DNA from: Malurus cyaneus samueli
Lineage: Eukaryota; Chordata; Aves; Passeriformes; Maluridae
Reading direction: 5' to 3'
Assembly (NCBI GenBank): GCA_009741485.1
Contig: CM019218.1
Location: 41,645,894-41,709,893 of the forward strand
DNA: 64,000 bases
The position numbers were made by a program, and so were the translations under genes. Shown here one piece after another: positions 25,690 to 37,065 of the stretch (positions within the stretch are counted from its first letter, which is position 1; each line of letters begins with the position of its first letter). Under the pieces are notes generated by a model, which saw only the letters and a list, made by a program, of their open reading frames with translations, was not told the DNA's origin and did not search any database.

Positions 25690-28600
25690 CTACACCAAAA
25701 CAAAAAGCAGGTGAGATTTAGTGAGCACCCTCCTGTTAAGGGAAGAGAAAGATGCTCTACTGACCAGTATAGGAAGGTCCTACACCAGAAAGGACCCCAT
25801 CTAGGTTTTAAAGCAGCCAGAAATACGCTTTACAACCCAGGACCCCCTCACTCTCTCACCACCACCAGCCTCCCACACCCTTGCCTGGACTACCAACATT
25901 CCTCACATTAATTGCTGCAGGTTGCAGCTGGGCTTCCTCACGGCTTCACAGATCTTCCTGATGCCTTCATCTCCCAGAGGGTTGTAGCTGAGGTCCAGCT
26001 CAGTGAGGCACGGCTTGGTGGCCATGATGTTGGCGAGGGTGGCACAGCAGCCTGCTGTCAGGTCACAGTTACCCAGCCTGCAGGGAGAGGAGGAAGAGGT
26101 CAGTGCAGTGACCCCTGGCTCGAGGAAACACTGCCCACACCCGGGCAGCAGGCATGGGCATCCCCAGCATGGACCAGAGATCCCTGCTAAGGTGGCATTT
26201 CCAAGACATCAGCAGGGGCTGGCCAGGGTCTTGCCACAGAAACAGCTCCCCTCATAGTGACTGCTGAATCTGCTCAAAGTCCTCCCTAAAGCTTAACAGG
26301 GCATAGTTACAGGAGTAAAAGGAATCCACAGAAGTTATTTCAGTTTCACCACCATGCGTCATCTTCTCTTTGGTTTAAACTGATCATAAATCACCACTAA
26401 GCTTTATTACTGTTACTTGATTACTTGAGACTTGTAACCATCTCTCTAAAAAGGGAAACTGAGGCCTCTCAGTTGATGACCAAGTGGCTTTAACTGGTCA
26501 GCAGACATATCTTTCTGGGACAGTTTTGCAAGGCTTACTCATGTCTCCCATGACACATCTACTCCACTCATTGTGAAATGAGGCATCGGAGCACAGCTCT
26601 GGCTTCTGTCCAATGGCATGGAGAGAACAAGCACAGGGCCCCGAGCATCACACAGCCCAGAGCTGAGCCCAGCTGGGAAGGGAACAGGCTCATGGGGAAG
26701 GCAAATCCCACCCCAGGGCTGGAGGTGATGCTCCAGCTGTCTATCTGCTCCTTCTGGTGATGCTGGATCAGCACTTGTGCTGGCACCCATAGGGACCATG
26801 GAAGTAGAAGTGAAAAGATGAATTCAGACAGCAAGACAGATTACTTCTGAGAGTGCACCTTACCATAAGGACTGGATGTTGCAGTTGGGGTGCATCAGCC
26901 CTTCAGACAGGATTTCCACACCTGCATCTCCCAGCTTGTTCTCACCCATGTGCAGTACTTTCAGTTGCTTATTGGTGGTGAGAGCAGAGCTGACAGCCTT
27001 GCAGCAATCAGTGGTGAGTCCACACTCCCTAACCCTGCAAAGCAAAAGTGATGTGAGATATAGGTGGGACATCTAGAGACTATCAGGCACTTTTCACTCC
27101 TTTACATTTGCTTAACGGGAGCCCAGACAGTGGGAACAGAGGAACCAGAGCCTTCCCACAATCACTGTACTCCTCTCAATGCCCATCTGGTCCATCCTTT
27201 CTAAGTAGCACCTCTCCCACTCTGCACGTGGGATGTCTGTCTTGGAGCACACACGTAGGAAAGGGCACCTGCCCAAAAAGCACAGGAACAACCAAAGGTG
27301 ATGTGTGCTGCTCTGACAGTCGCTATTGGCTCTACTGGGCACTCATGAGGCACTTCACCAACTTCCAGGCCACCAGGACTGGAGAGGAACCCAGCTGAGG
27401 GCAGGAGCTCAATTTGCAATGTAGTACAGTTCAAGTTCTAATTGGAAGAACAAATTTCCTCTCCTAGGCACCAGACGATCCTAGCCTAAAAGGTAATACA
27501 GTCCACAGGAGAGAATGCTGAGAATTAGTTTACATCACTAGAGCTTTCTTTTGTCTCATCAGTGAGAGAGCTTTCTGATTACAGCACACATTTTGCTATT
27601 CCATCAGCCCTTTCAAACTTGAAAAGTCTCTTAGCTGCCATTTGCTGCACAATAAACCAATCAGAAGCTCTGCAAGTGATGTTTGGTCTCCTTTTGCTTG
27701 TAACAGGATGACTGTGATGGGGCAGATCTTCAAAGTGTCTACGAGTTTACAAGTACAAATACTTTTAAAGTCTTTAAGTCTAGAAAAACCCATTTTACCT
27801 CTATAAGTCCTTTCAGTAATAACCAGCAGGAATTGCTTATGGAACCATTGCAACTGAAGATCTATCTGGGTGGGTATAGCTCACCATAGCTCCTGAAGTT
27901 CAGATTTGGGGTCCTTGAGCGCCTGACACAGCATTTCCATCCCCGCATCTCTCAGGTCATTATCTATCAGGCTGATCTCTTTGAGGGTGTCCTTTGCAAG
28001 AATAAGTCTGGAGAGATCTTTACAGCAAGCACTTGTGAGATCACAGTCCCATAACCTGCAAGGAAGAACAAGTGTTATTTTCTTCCAAGAGTGACTTAGA
28101 TTAGAATTTCTGGTTACTTGTCTCATTTTCTTGTATTCTTTCATACATCATACCACACAACTTCCTCCTTTCCTTACTTTCCACTTGCAGCACCAAAAGC
28201 TTTGCTTGTAACACCAAAAAAACTAAAACAACAGAAATACACAATTCTAATAGACAGATAACAGGAAACCAAGACAATGCCATGACAAACTTCCATTCAC
28301 CCTCTCCCCAGAATCTGATCCAAGCAGTTTCAGTGTAGCCCTACTTGTTCATGGTGTCCTTCACCCAGTTTTGGGAATTAACTGATTTGCAGGTAAGACA
28401 CTCCTTTTTTTGACAGGAGGGAGTGACTGAGGTACTTTCCACTTAGGCGCAAACCAACAGCACAACATAAATAGCTCAGAGGCTCCAGAAGGGTTTTAAG
28501 AAACCTCTGCCCATTCTTACCACAGCTTCTGGATTTTGCAGTTAGGATCCATCAGTCCTTGGCACAGCAGAGCCAGACCGGTATCCCCGATCTTATTGTC

Positions 28601-31600
28601 CCCCACAGAAAGATCCATCAGAGACGGCTTGTTCTTGAGAACAGTACTAATCTCCATACAACTGTCACTGGTTATGCCACAGTTCTCCAGGCTGCAGGAA
28701 AAAGTACAGTTGGAGTTGATGCCCCAGACCCACTGTTTTAGATACACCCCAACACCCCAGTTCAGACTGAGAAGGGTCTGTGATCTGGCTCCTTGCTGCA
28801 GACCTGTGAAGCTCAGTTGGGCACTGCTACATCCTGCAAGGCTCAGAGGATACAAGTGTCCCAGATGATCTCTGGGTGAGGCAGCACACTGCTCCTGAAT
28901 ATCATGAGGCTGCAGGCTTAAACCCTGCTATTCATATGCATTAATTCAAGGATCATTCTTGCCAAACTTCCCCTTTATATCAGCTATCCTTTTTAAGAGG
29001 AACTTCTGGCAGTATCACACAGTGAGTGCCTGCTGAACTAACCCCTGCTGAATCACAGTGAAAAGATAAAATGAATTGTGCTTCTCCCATAAAGCCCTTC
29101 ACAGGCTTTACCCCAGAAACGAGGCCAAACCCAGCACTTTTGTTTTGTAGCAAAAAAAGGGCTCTGAATAAGTATACTCAACTGGCTGGTAATTCCAGTT
29201 CAAGAACTAGAGCCACTGAGGGTGACTGCTTCTCTGCTATCACAGGCGAGCAGTCATTCTTAGTAAGTGGTGGTTTAACCTGCGGTACCAAAAACTCCAA
29301 AACTGAAAGCCCCAGACATTTGTGTGCAGTTTCGAGTTCCATAAGTCTGAGCCAGCAAAAATAATGGCCTAAATTTCAAGCAATCCTGACAACAATTTCT
29401 CCCGTCCTATAGATGTTATGACTAGCAGCAGCACTAGTTGCCGCCAGAGACGACCAGCTTTTCCTTACTGTAGTAGCTCTAGGTTGCAGCTTGAGTCCAC
29501 CAGTCCCTGGCACAGCTGTTTTACAGCATTATCTCCCAGCGTGTTGTTGCTCAGGCTGAGCTCCTTCAGGGTGGGCTTGCTCTGCAGAGCAGCATTGAGG
29601 GCTTCGACAATATCAGCTGTGAGTTCACAATATTCCAGCCTGCAAGGGGAAAAGAAGTCCAGGCAAAAAGAAAACCCTCTTCACACATTCTGCTACCACA
29701 AGAATCAGCTGGCCCTGGTATGTGTTAGCCAGGGCAGAAAACATGCCAACGTGAGTTGAGACCAGACAATGCATAAAAACAGAGATAACAGTAAGTTTTT
29801 AACAGCATCTCTCTGCTCATTTCAGGAAGCATTAATTCTTAAACTAGATCCCAGGGGATCCTAGCAGGACAAATTTTTACCCTAGTCTCCCATTAAACCA
29901 GTGCACAGGCAGCTTGGAGCCCAGGGCTGAGCTTTGCACTGCAACATTATCACAAGCCTCACCTCTGGGCCTGCCTGGGAGATGCTGGGGGCTACAAATA
30001 GACCCAAGTCCTGCTCAGTCATGAAACAAGGACCAAGGTCAGTGGAATCTGATGTTTGTTCCCTGCTTATCCAAGAGGTCCTGCATTTACAGTCACCACT
30101 GCCAGGAGGGCTAAACAAAGCTTCTTCCAAACGCAAGACACCCACCAGCATACATAAGCATGACACAATTTCAGGTAAAACAAGAACAAATTCAGATCTG
30201 GCAACAAAACTCCTGCTTGTCTCAAGGAAAGACAAGCATGGCCTGTCTGATGACCAAAAAAGCCAATGACTACTTACTGCAGCTTCTGCAGCTTACAGTT
30301 GGGGTTCATCATCCCTTGGCACAGCACCCTCACTCCGGTAGTTCCCAGTCTGTTATCTCCCACATGCAGCTCTGTCAGGGATGGCTGGGCACACAGGACA
30401 GAGCACAGGGTTTCACAGCTGGCGCTCGTCAGATTGCAGTTTTGCAGCCTGGAGGAGAGAGGCAACAGGGGTGAGGGAGCACACTTGTAGAACTACAGAG
30501 GCTCCTCTCGAAAGAGATTTATCTGCTGAGGTTTGAGCTTGGAAAGGACACCACAGCTTTTGAGGGTGCACAACCCTCTAGGAAGTGGTTTGTCCAGGTT
30601 AGTACCATTATTTTACAGATGTGCCGAAATATTTTATCAATTAGTATTATACCAGTGCTACAAACAATAGCTCCCATGCTTCCTTCAGTGTAATCATTCA
30701 TATAGCACTTCCAGCAGAGTAAGGATTGGTCCTACAAGAAGTAGCCCTACAACTGCTTAGCAGAAGTGGTTTAAATATCATGAGACTGACCCCAGAGACA
30801 AAGCAAAGGCATCTTAAAATTTCTTGCCCCCTCTAGAAATGAGATCCAGAGTAGGTAGAAGTTAAAATCTCATTCAACCACGGATACAATTTAGAAGTTT
30901 AATGGTATAGTACAAGAAGGATGTATGAAGTTGATCCTTCAGCACTCAGGCTTGGAGGAGTAGCATAGAACTGTGCTAGTGTTGCTATGGAGTGTTTATA
31001 GTTAGCGGACAAGACTTTGTGGCAATGGAGAGATGTTGTGCAGGGAGGCTTGACTGCTCTTTTATTTCCTACATCACCTTACCAGAACCCCAAAAATGGA
31101 CAATTATATTTCTACAGAACTGAAACAGCCTAATCCAGCCTGATACTTGAGCATCTGGAGAAGTATGAAGCCTCTGAAGGGCAAACTCTCTGAAATATTA
31201 CTTAAGTCTTCCAGTACAGAGTACCACAGTTATTTCTTGAAGGGCCATCAGAGAGGTAAAGTTTAATCGGCAACAGTCAACTTTCTATTTGTCTGAGTCC
31301 TCATTGCAGGGGCACAGGGACTTCAATATCTGATCTAAAAGGCAAATGATTTTTACAAAGTTGTGTCATGAAGATTCAAGACTCCCCTCAGGTGCTGGAG
31401 GACATCAGTACCCTGCAGAAGAGATGCTGGACAGAGAAGGCATCTCTTTGAGGGCTTCAGAGGAGCCCCCTGCACCGGGGTTGCTGAGGGAAGCCCACTA
31501 ATGCTATAATGCTATAATGTGGTGGGTGCCTCTATAAAATGCCTCTCAGAGACAGGGAACTCTCCTGTTTGCTGCACTCTGAGAATGACCAAACAATGGA

Positions 31601-34600
31601 TCCTGGACTGACACCCCCACTCCGTGAAGCTCAATCTCAAAGGCATCCAAGTCTTTCACTGAATTTGAGGGCAATTTCCCATGGGTGAGCACCTTGTACA
31701 TACTCCTTTAGGTTTTTGTGATTGTAGGCGGGAATATTCTACAGCAAATGGATTGATTGTTACTGTCCTAGATTATTAAGTACTTTAGATTTGTCAGTTA
31801 GACCTATGAGTTACTGTTGCATATAGTAAATTCTATATGAACCTCTGTTAAACTGTTTAACCCAAGCTATCAATTAAGTGCTGTTAAAACTTTTAGGCTT
31901 CAAGTGTTGGTCCAGTCCAGGACTCAGTAAAGAAGGATTCTGAACCTTGGGACTCAAAAGGAGTGTCTTCTTTATTCACCCTTGCCTATCCTGATCCTTC
32001 CCCCCTCTCCCAGTCTCCATGTAGACAGTATTTCGGTTGTCACTGGTTATTGATTTTGGATTTTTGTTTGCTTTTTCTCTATGTGAAATCATGTTTCTCT
32101 ATGTTTAATCATGTAGTACATAGTAGTGAACTCTGCCAATGAGCTGTGTCATACTTTCACTCATATGAAGCCTGCCTTTGCCAGAGATTCTTTAAGAGAC
32201 CTTAAAACACTCATTTGTGACAGCATGATGGAGCAAAACAATCAATGAGGCTTTACCATAACTTCTGTAGGCTACAGCTTGGTGTCAGCAACCCTTTACA
32301 CAGGTGCTCAACACCTGCATCTCCCAGCTCGTTGTTGTTCAGCTTCAGCTCTGTGAGGGATGGATTTGTATTGATGATGGAACAGAGATCCTCGCAGTTA
32401 CTGCTGGAAAGATTGCAGTCATCCATCCTGAAAGACAAGGAGAGAAAGAACACTTAAGTCCTCAGAGTTGCTCTGCTCTCCCTGGCTGGAGCACTGCTTG
32501 TGAAAGCAGAGTGGGCAATGTTCCTGCAGTTTCTGGGATGCCTCCACAAGTATGTGCAGGACCTGTTGGGCATTGTATGGCCCAAACCAAGGTGTGCTCT
32601 GGGCTGCACTACAGGATGGGCAGCTCCCCAAGCCTTGCTCCTCCTCTGTGCTGCACAGCAGAGGACACAAGTCATGCCCCTGTAGCTGGTGAAAGTGCCT
32701 TCATTTAAACAGTGACACTGACAAACTGCCTGCCATCTGAAGGCCTGTCTAACAAGAGGCAGCTTACAGGCTGTCAGACTGGTTCTGTACAGGAAACAGC
32801 CAAGCTGGGTCCTCAACCAGAGACACTCCTCAGCACATTGGTCTCTTGCAGGTGAGTCATGCTGGTTTGGACCATCTCCCTACAACAGGAATCTCAGCAC
32901 ACAAACCCTGGGTTTGCAGAACAGCAGCGGCTCTCCCACTGGATATCATAATTCTTCTAGCTGTTGCTAAATTGATGGGGATGAATTGAATTGAATTGAA
33001 TTGAAGGGAAAGGAGAATCAAGGAAAGGATCAGGAGTATGAGACAGCCAAGTAAGTGTAGAGGGAGGCAGAAAGGACATGGAAGAAAAGGAAAGAGGGCA
33101 ACAGGGCTGGTGAAGGGCTTGGAACACAAGACTTCTAAGGAACAATTGAGGAAGCTGGGGTGGTTTAGCCTGAAGAAAATGACTCAGAAGTGACCTTATT
33201 GCTCTCTATAACTTCCTGAAAGGTGGTTGTAGTCAGGTGGGAGTTGGTCACTTTCTCCAGGCAGCAACTGGCAGAATGAGAGGACACAGTCTTAAGCTGC
33301 ACCAAGGGAAACATAGGTTAGATATTAAAAAAAAAGTTTTTGACAGAAAGAGTGATAAAGTACTGGAATGGTCTGCCCAGGGAGGTGGTAGAGTGACTAT
33401 CCCTGGATGTGTTTGAAAAAAGATTGGATGTGCCCTGGATGTGTTTAAAAAACAGACTGGATGTGCTGCTTGGTGCTATGGTTTAGTTGAGGTATTAGGG
33501 CATAGGTTGGACTTGAAGATCTTGAAGGTCTCTTCCAACCCTAAAGATTCTGTGATTCTGTGAAGGTGTAATGAAGAACTGTACAACCCCAGGCACAGCT
33601 ACAGCCAGGACTGCCAGAAGTTGCCTGGTCACTTCTCCTTAGACAACAGTACAAAAAGTGAAGCTATACTACATTTCTCCTTCCCTCCCTCTGGCAGGAA
33701 AACATGAATTGCAATGGGATCATGTTCAACATGGATGGAACAATCCCTGTTGCAGTTGCTCTCACACACTGCATCTGGGGCAGCCCAACCTTTGCCCAGG
33801 AAACAACCACCCCACTGCCTTCTGCCACGCAAGGAATGCCTTGGGAAGTCAAGGCCAGGCCCATGAAGCTTTGCCTGCAAAAGGCTCCTATACAAAACAA
33901 AAGGGAGTCACCCTCAGCAAGTCCAGTGCCCTCCAAGGCATTGTGGCTCAAGCTCTCCAGTCCCAGCAGGATGATGCCAACCCGTGAAGTATGAATTCCC
34001 AACTGGCAGAGGGGAAATGTTGCAAGAGCAGCTATTCTGGGCCCTGTCTTACACCTTACATCTCAAGAGATGGTTCTCTCCCATTGTTTGCTCAACAAAC
34101 AAGGCAGGTACTTCTGAAGGTCAAGTGAAGAACAAAAAACTGATGGCATGTGATTTGTACCTGACTGCTGACGCCAAAATTACTTGATAGCATCAAACCT
34201 GCAACCCAAAGAATGTGCAACCTAATAAAAACACAGAAATGTCTTCCACCTCCAGAGAGAGAAAGGCAGAATAACCAAAATGATGGTCAAATATTCAAAT
34301 CACATTGCCTAGCAGAGCTCTATAGCATGCCAAGAAACAGGGCAACATTACTTTATACCAAAGGATATTTATCTGTAGTTGAAAAAAATTTGCAAGAGGA
34401 TGGGGGATTATCCCTTTTAAGTTAACTTTCTGGAAAAAAAACTAGGTAGAATCATTCCTGCTACTGTAAAATTTTCAAGTCCCAGGTCAAACAGTTCTGA
34501 AGATGAAAAGAGAGAAACACAGGAGAGAAACACAAGGGTTCTTACTTAAAAGAGATGATACACAACTAGTTACTACCTGATGGTTTTGCAGGATTTCATT

Positions 34601-34662
34601 GTGGTGAGAAGTTCAGCCCATCTAGATGGGTTCATCTCTTCACACTGGATATCAAGGTCCAT
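25602..34662 (-). CDS. RNH1: Ribonuclease inhibitor (RNH1), complete nine-exon coding region
   Basis: This is the cytosolic leucine-rich-repeat protein that wraps around pancreatic-type RNases and blocks them, protecting cellular RNA. Joining nine exons gives 1,371 coding bases, that is 456 residues plus stop, against 456-461 in mammals. The N-terminus reads MDLDIQCEEMNPSRWAELL and the C-terminus ends in KIIS, both as in mammalian RNH1. The repeats alternate in the usual A/B pattern, with consensus L..C.LT...C and LxELxLxxNxLGDxGxxxLC. By my translation there are 34 cysteines, matching the Cys-rich, oxidation-sensitive nature of the family. The ribonuclease-facing tryptophans are kept at the equivalents of human Trp261, Trp263, Trp318 and Trp375. 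The C-terminal contact segment is LYDIFWS, where human has LYDIYWS. The seven internal exons are each 171 bp (57 codons, two repeats) and all introns are phase 2. The start ATG has A at -3 and G at +4. A polyadenylation signal lies about 215 bp past the stop. Confidence 0.98.
25907..26077 (-). CDS. RNH1: RNH1 coding exon 8 (LRR pair)
   Basis: The exon is 171 bp, with acceptor CTGCAG and donor GTGAGG. It starts by completing a Trp codon and encodes LGNCDLTAGCC followed by LTELDLSYNPLGDEGIRKIC. It has six cysteines, including one adjacent pair. Confidence 0.97.
26864..27034 (-). CDS. RNH1: RNH1 coding exon 7 (LRR pair)
   Basis: The exon is 171 bp, with acceptor TTTGCAG and donor GTAAGG. It encodes WVRECGLTTDCC and then LKVLHMGENKLGDAGVEILS. 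The usual Cys of the LC motif is Ser here (ILSEGL). Confidence 0.97.
27885..28055 (-). CDS. RNH1: RNH1 coding exon 6 (LRR pair)
   Basis: The exon is 171 bp, with acceptor TTGCAG and donor GTGAGC. It begins WLWDCDLTSACC, where the two Trp match human Trp261 and Trp263, and continues LKEISLIDNDLRDAGMEMLC. Confidence 0.97.
28521..28691 (-). CDS. RNH1: RNH1 coding exon 5 (LRR pair)
   Basis: The exon is 171 bp, with acceptor CCTGCAG and donor GTAAGA. It encodes LENCGITSDSC and LMDLSVGDNKIGDTGLALLC, ending in the split Trp codon shared with exon 6. Confidence 0.97.
29469..29639 (-). CDS. RNH1: RNH1 coding exon 4 (LRR pair)
   Basis: The exon is 171 bp, with acceptor CTTGCAG and donor GTAAGG. It encodes LEYCELTADIVEAL and LKELSLSNNTLGDNAVKQLC. 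It has only three cysteines. The second Cys usually seen near the start of the pair is Ile-Val here. Confidence 0.97.
30278..30448 (-). CDS. RNH1: RNH1 coding exon 3 (LRR pair)
   Basis: The exon is 171 bp, with acceptor CTCCAG and donor GTAAGT. It encodes WLQNCNLTSASC and LTELHVGDNRLGTTGVRVLC, with six cysteines. Confidence 0.97.
31480..31990 (+). mobile_element. Possible LTR-derived segment in an RNH1 intron
   Basis: This lies between RNH1 coding exons 2 and 3. It has a TATAAAA box at 31,533-31,539, followed by gcctctcagagacagggaa, a layout that suggests a retroviral U3-R junction. Short ATGCTATA-type repeats precede the box. I cannot name the family or fix the ends, and unique intron sequence is an alternative. 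Confidence 0.3.
32074..32113. repeat. Tandem pair of 20-bp units
   Basis: TTTCTCTATGTGAAATCATG is followed immediately by TTTCTCTATGTTTAATCATG, 18 of 20 positions identical. It lies about 140 bp from RNH1 coding exon 2, in the intron. Confidence 0.9.
32257..32427 (-). CDS. RNH1: RNH1 coding exon 2 (LRR pair)
   Basis: The exon is 171 bp, with acceptor TTTCAG and donor GTAAAG. It encodes RMDDCNLSSSNCEDLC and LTELKLNNNELGDAGVEHLC. It matches the second segment of mammalian RNH1 (LDDCGLTEARC). Confidence 0.97.
32983..33005. repeat. (GAATT)n short tandem repeat
   Basis: Four to five GAATT units in tandem in RNH1 intron 1. Confidence 0.9.
33138..33562 (+). mobile_element. CR1 retrotransposon 3' end
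   Basis: It follows the familiar avian CR1 3' layout: aattgaggaagctggggtgg, tttagcctgaagaaaa, ctgaaaggtggttgtag, tctgcccagggaggtgg, gacttgaagatcttgaagg, tcttccaaccc, and the terminal ATTCTGTGATTCTGTG. It is truncated at the 5' end as usual and inserted antisense to RNH1 in intron 1. A 32-bp segment inside it is duplicated in tandem (33,401-33,465). Confidence 0.93.
34577..34662 (-). CDS. RNH1: RNH1 coding exon 1 (start codon)
   Basis: The ATG at 34,662-34,660 follows TGTCAAA in good Kozak context. The exon encodes MDLDIQCEEMNPSRWAELL and ends SCKTI plus two bases of an Arg codon, before donor GTAGTA. The whole exon starts at 34,682 after the acceptor TTTTCAG, so 20 bases of 5' UTR are included and at least one upstream non-coding exon must exist. 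Confidence 0.96.
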
Positions 34663-35559
34663 TTTGACAGTTGAAGTAAGACCTGAAAATTAAAACAAAA
34701 CAGAACCACCTTTTTAAAAAAAACTGACTGAGAAGTAACAATGTTCTTCAACTCCCTCAGCTCTCAGCCATGAGTCATACTATGCCAAGGGGACAGATTA
34801 TATTTTCCCAAAACCAGTCTGCTGAAAACACCAGTACAAGGGCAGGAGAGTTGGAATAGTTTTGTCTGGGACTTGGGAAAGTCCTCATCTGAGAGGAAAA
34901 AACCACAGGAATCCTGGAGAGATATTGCAACAGTGTGTCATCTGAAGGATGGGCATTCCGTGACAATAAGATTTTCCCTTTCCCTCTCCAAGGGAACTTA
35001 ACCAGAAGGAACTTTATAGAGGCATCGATGCTACTCAATCACTACTGCACTGCTGAGCCACACAGACACCAAGATCTACCACCATGGCACACCTGATTCA
35101 ATGTGGAACCCCAAGCTATACTTAATTTTTCTTGTTTTTGAGAGAATTTGGGTGAATGAGGAAGACAAACACGAGAACTGCCTGGGCTCACATTAAAAAT
35201 CCTGCTGGACATGTGTGGGTGTGTGAGAAAATGGAACTTGTGTGGATAGGAAAAGTGTTCCCCCACAGTTTGATATCCAAGGTTTGAAAGGTCTCTTTGG
35301 TCAGGCGAATCCAAGCACAGAGAAGCTGGTAAGCAGAATTTTTTTTGTTGTTGTTCTGCAGTCAGACTGCATTTTTTAAGTGATTTAAGCATGGCCCCAG
35401 ATAAACGTGCACAAATCATGCCAAGACCAGTAGTTGAGCTCTAGTTTTAGTCTACAAGGGATGGGGTTAAAGGCAGCGCTGCAGTAGGTGACTAAACGCA
35501 GCCTTGGTCTCCTGTTTTGGCCAGCATGACTCAGATTACGGGATATTTGTAAAAGAAAT

Positions 35560-36355
35560 AATCCCTGAGTTATCCCATCGGAATGTCACTGCCGTCAGCC
35601 ACCGCCTTCCATTCTCCCATTCCCCACCAGCCACCCGTAACATCGCCCAAACCCGCTTTTCAGCGAGGCCAGCTCGGTAGCAACGCTCCCGTAGCTCGGT
35701 ACCAGCTCGCACCCACATGGGGATGGGACCCGCCCGAGCGTGGGGCGGCGCTCGGGAACCGCGGCTGGGCCGGGACACGGCGCCAGCGGGATCCTGAGCT
35801 CACGGACATGCTCGGCCTGCACCCTTCCCTTCCCAACGCGAGCGCTACCGAGAATCCCGGCCGATGGCTTCCGTGGGATGGCACCGCAGCCCCAGGTGTC
35901 ACAGGGCGCTGGGGATCGGAGCCAACGGCGACACGCGAAGGGACAGTTACAGCCGAACGGTCACAACCGTCCCCGCGTCGCTCGCGGCACTTTCCCCTTT
36001 TACGTCCCCCGGATTGAGAAAGGGTTCTCCCCCACCCCGCCCCAAGTTCTGCATCTTCCTGCGAACTGAGGGGAAATCCCATTCGGGGCCGCAGCAGCGG
36101 CCCGGTCCTGCCCCGGGCACAGCCGCTGCCGCCCCTGCCCCATCCCCCTTGCCCCGGTGCTCACAGCCTCGTCGCCTCCCGCACCGCTTCCCGCACCGCA
36201 GGCAGAGCTTTTCCCTCCCAGGTTTCTTCCTTCCTTCTTTCCCTGCTCCCTCCACCCCGGCCCGGCCCGACTCCCCAGCTCCTACCGCCTCGCCGCCACC
36301 GCGCAGCTGCCGGCGGCTCCGTCCCTGCTCCGCCTCGTATCTGGCGGGGTGGGGC
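35560..36355 (-). promoter_or_regulatory. RNH1: CpG island, candidate RNH1 promoter and first exon
   Basis: Strongly CpG-rich sequence lies 0.9-1.7 kb upstream of the RNH1 start-codon exon. On the minus strand a donor-like GAGGCT|GTGAGC occurs with the exon end at 36,165, so a non-coding first exon of up to about 190 bases starting near 36,350 would fit. The purine-rich side of a long tract lies directly upstream. The transcription start is inferred. Confidence 0.5.
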
Positions 36356-36360
36356 AAGAT

Positions 36361-37065
36361 CTGTCTCTCCTCCCCTTTTTCCCTTTCTTCCACCTTTTCC
36401 TCCTTTTTTTTTTCACCATTTTTCTTCCTCTTTTCCCTTTCGTCCATATTTTCCTCTTTTTTTCCCTCCCTTTTTCTTTCTCTTTTCCCTCTTCCCTGTT
36501 TTCCTGCTCTCTCTAACACTTAACGCCCTTTCCCTGCCCTTTCTCACTTCTTGTCTTTCCCTTTCTTAATTTTTTTCCTGCCTTCTCCCTGCTTCCCTCT
36601 CCCCCTATTACCTTGTTTTCCCCTTTCCCCTTTTCTCTCTTCCCCCCTCCACTCTCCTTTAACTATTTCCTTCATATCTTCTTCCTTCCCTTTTTTCCAG
36701 TGTTTTCCTTTTCCTTTTTTTGCCTTTTCACCTTCTACTTTCCTCTCTTTTTCATGTGCTTCCCCTTCCCTCTTTTTCTTCCCTTTTTCCTCCTCTCCCC
36801 CCATTTTTGTCTTCCTCCCTCCCTGCCTTCCTTCTCTCCACTTCCTTTTTTTTTCTCTCCTTTTCCTTCTCTTCCCTTCTTTCACCATTCCCTCTTTTGT
36901 TCCTTTTCCATCTGTCCTTTTTTTCTGCTAGCCCTCCTCTTACTCTATATCTTCCCTCTTTTTCATCTTCTCACCAACTTCTTTATTTTCCTTCTCTTTT
37001 TCTCCCTTTTCTTTTATTCCTATCTTCTATTGCCCTTTATTCCCATCCACTCTGATCTCACCACT
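36361..37065. repeat. Polypyrimidine (plus) / polypurine (minus) tract, about 700 bp
   Basis: The plus strand is almost only C and T for about 700 bases, rich in TTCC, CTTTT and CCCTT units with only scattered purines. On the RNH1 sense strand it is GA-rich with many GGAA cores. It is directly upstream of one RNH1 first-exon candidate and would be in intron 1 of the other. It generates long Phe/Pro/Ser-rich frames on plus and Lys/Glu/Arg-rich frames on minus that are not genes. Confidence 0.95.

Noticed and set aside
26430..26490. MIR-like gggaaactgaggc fragment
   Set aside because: The match is too short and generic to call an ancient SINE without a library search. A similar hint near 30,605-30,640 was also left out.
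35864..36523. 219-codon plus-strand frame and its 190-codon minus-strand counterpart
   Set aside because: Both arise from the CpG island and the polypyrimidine tract. They are Pro/Ser/Phe-rich and Lys/Glu/Arg-rich, respectively.
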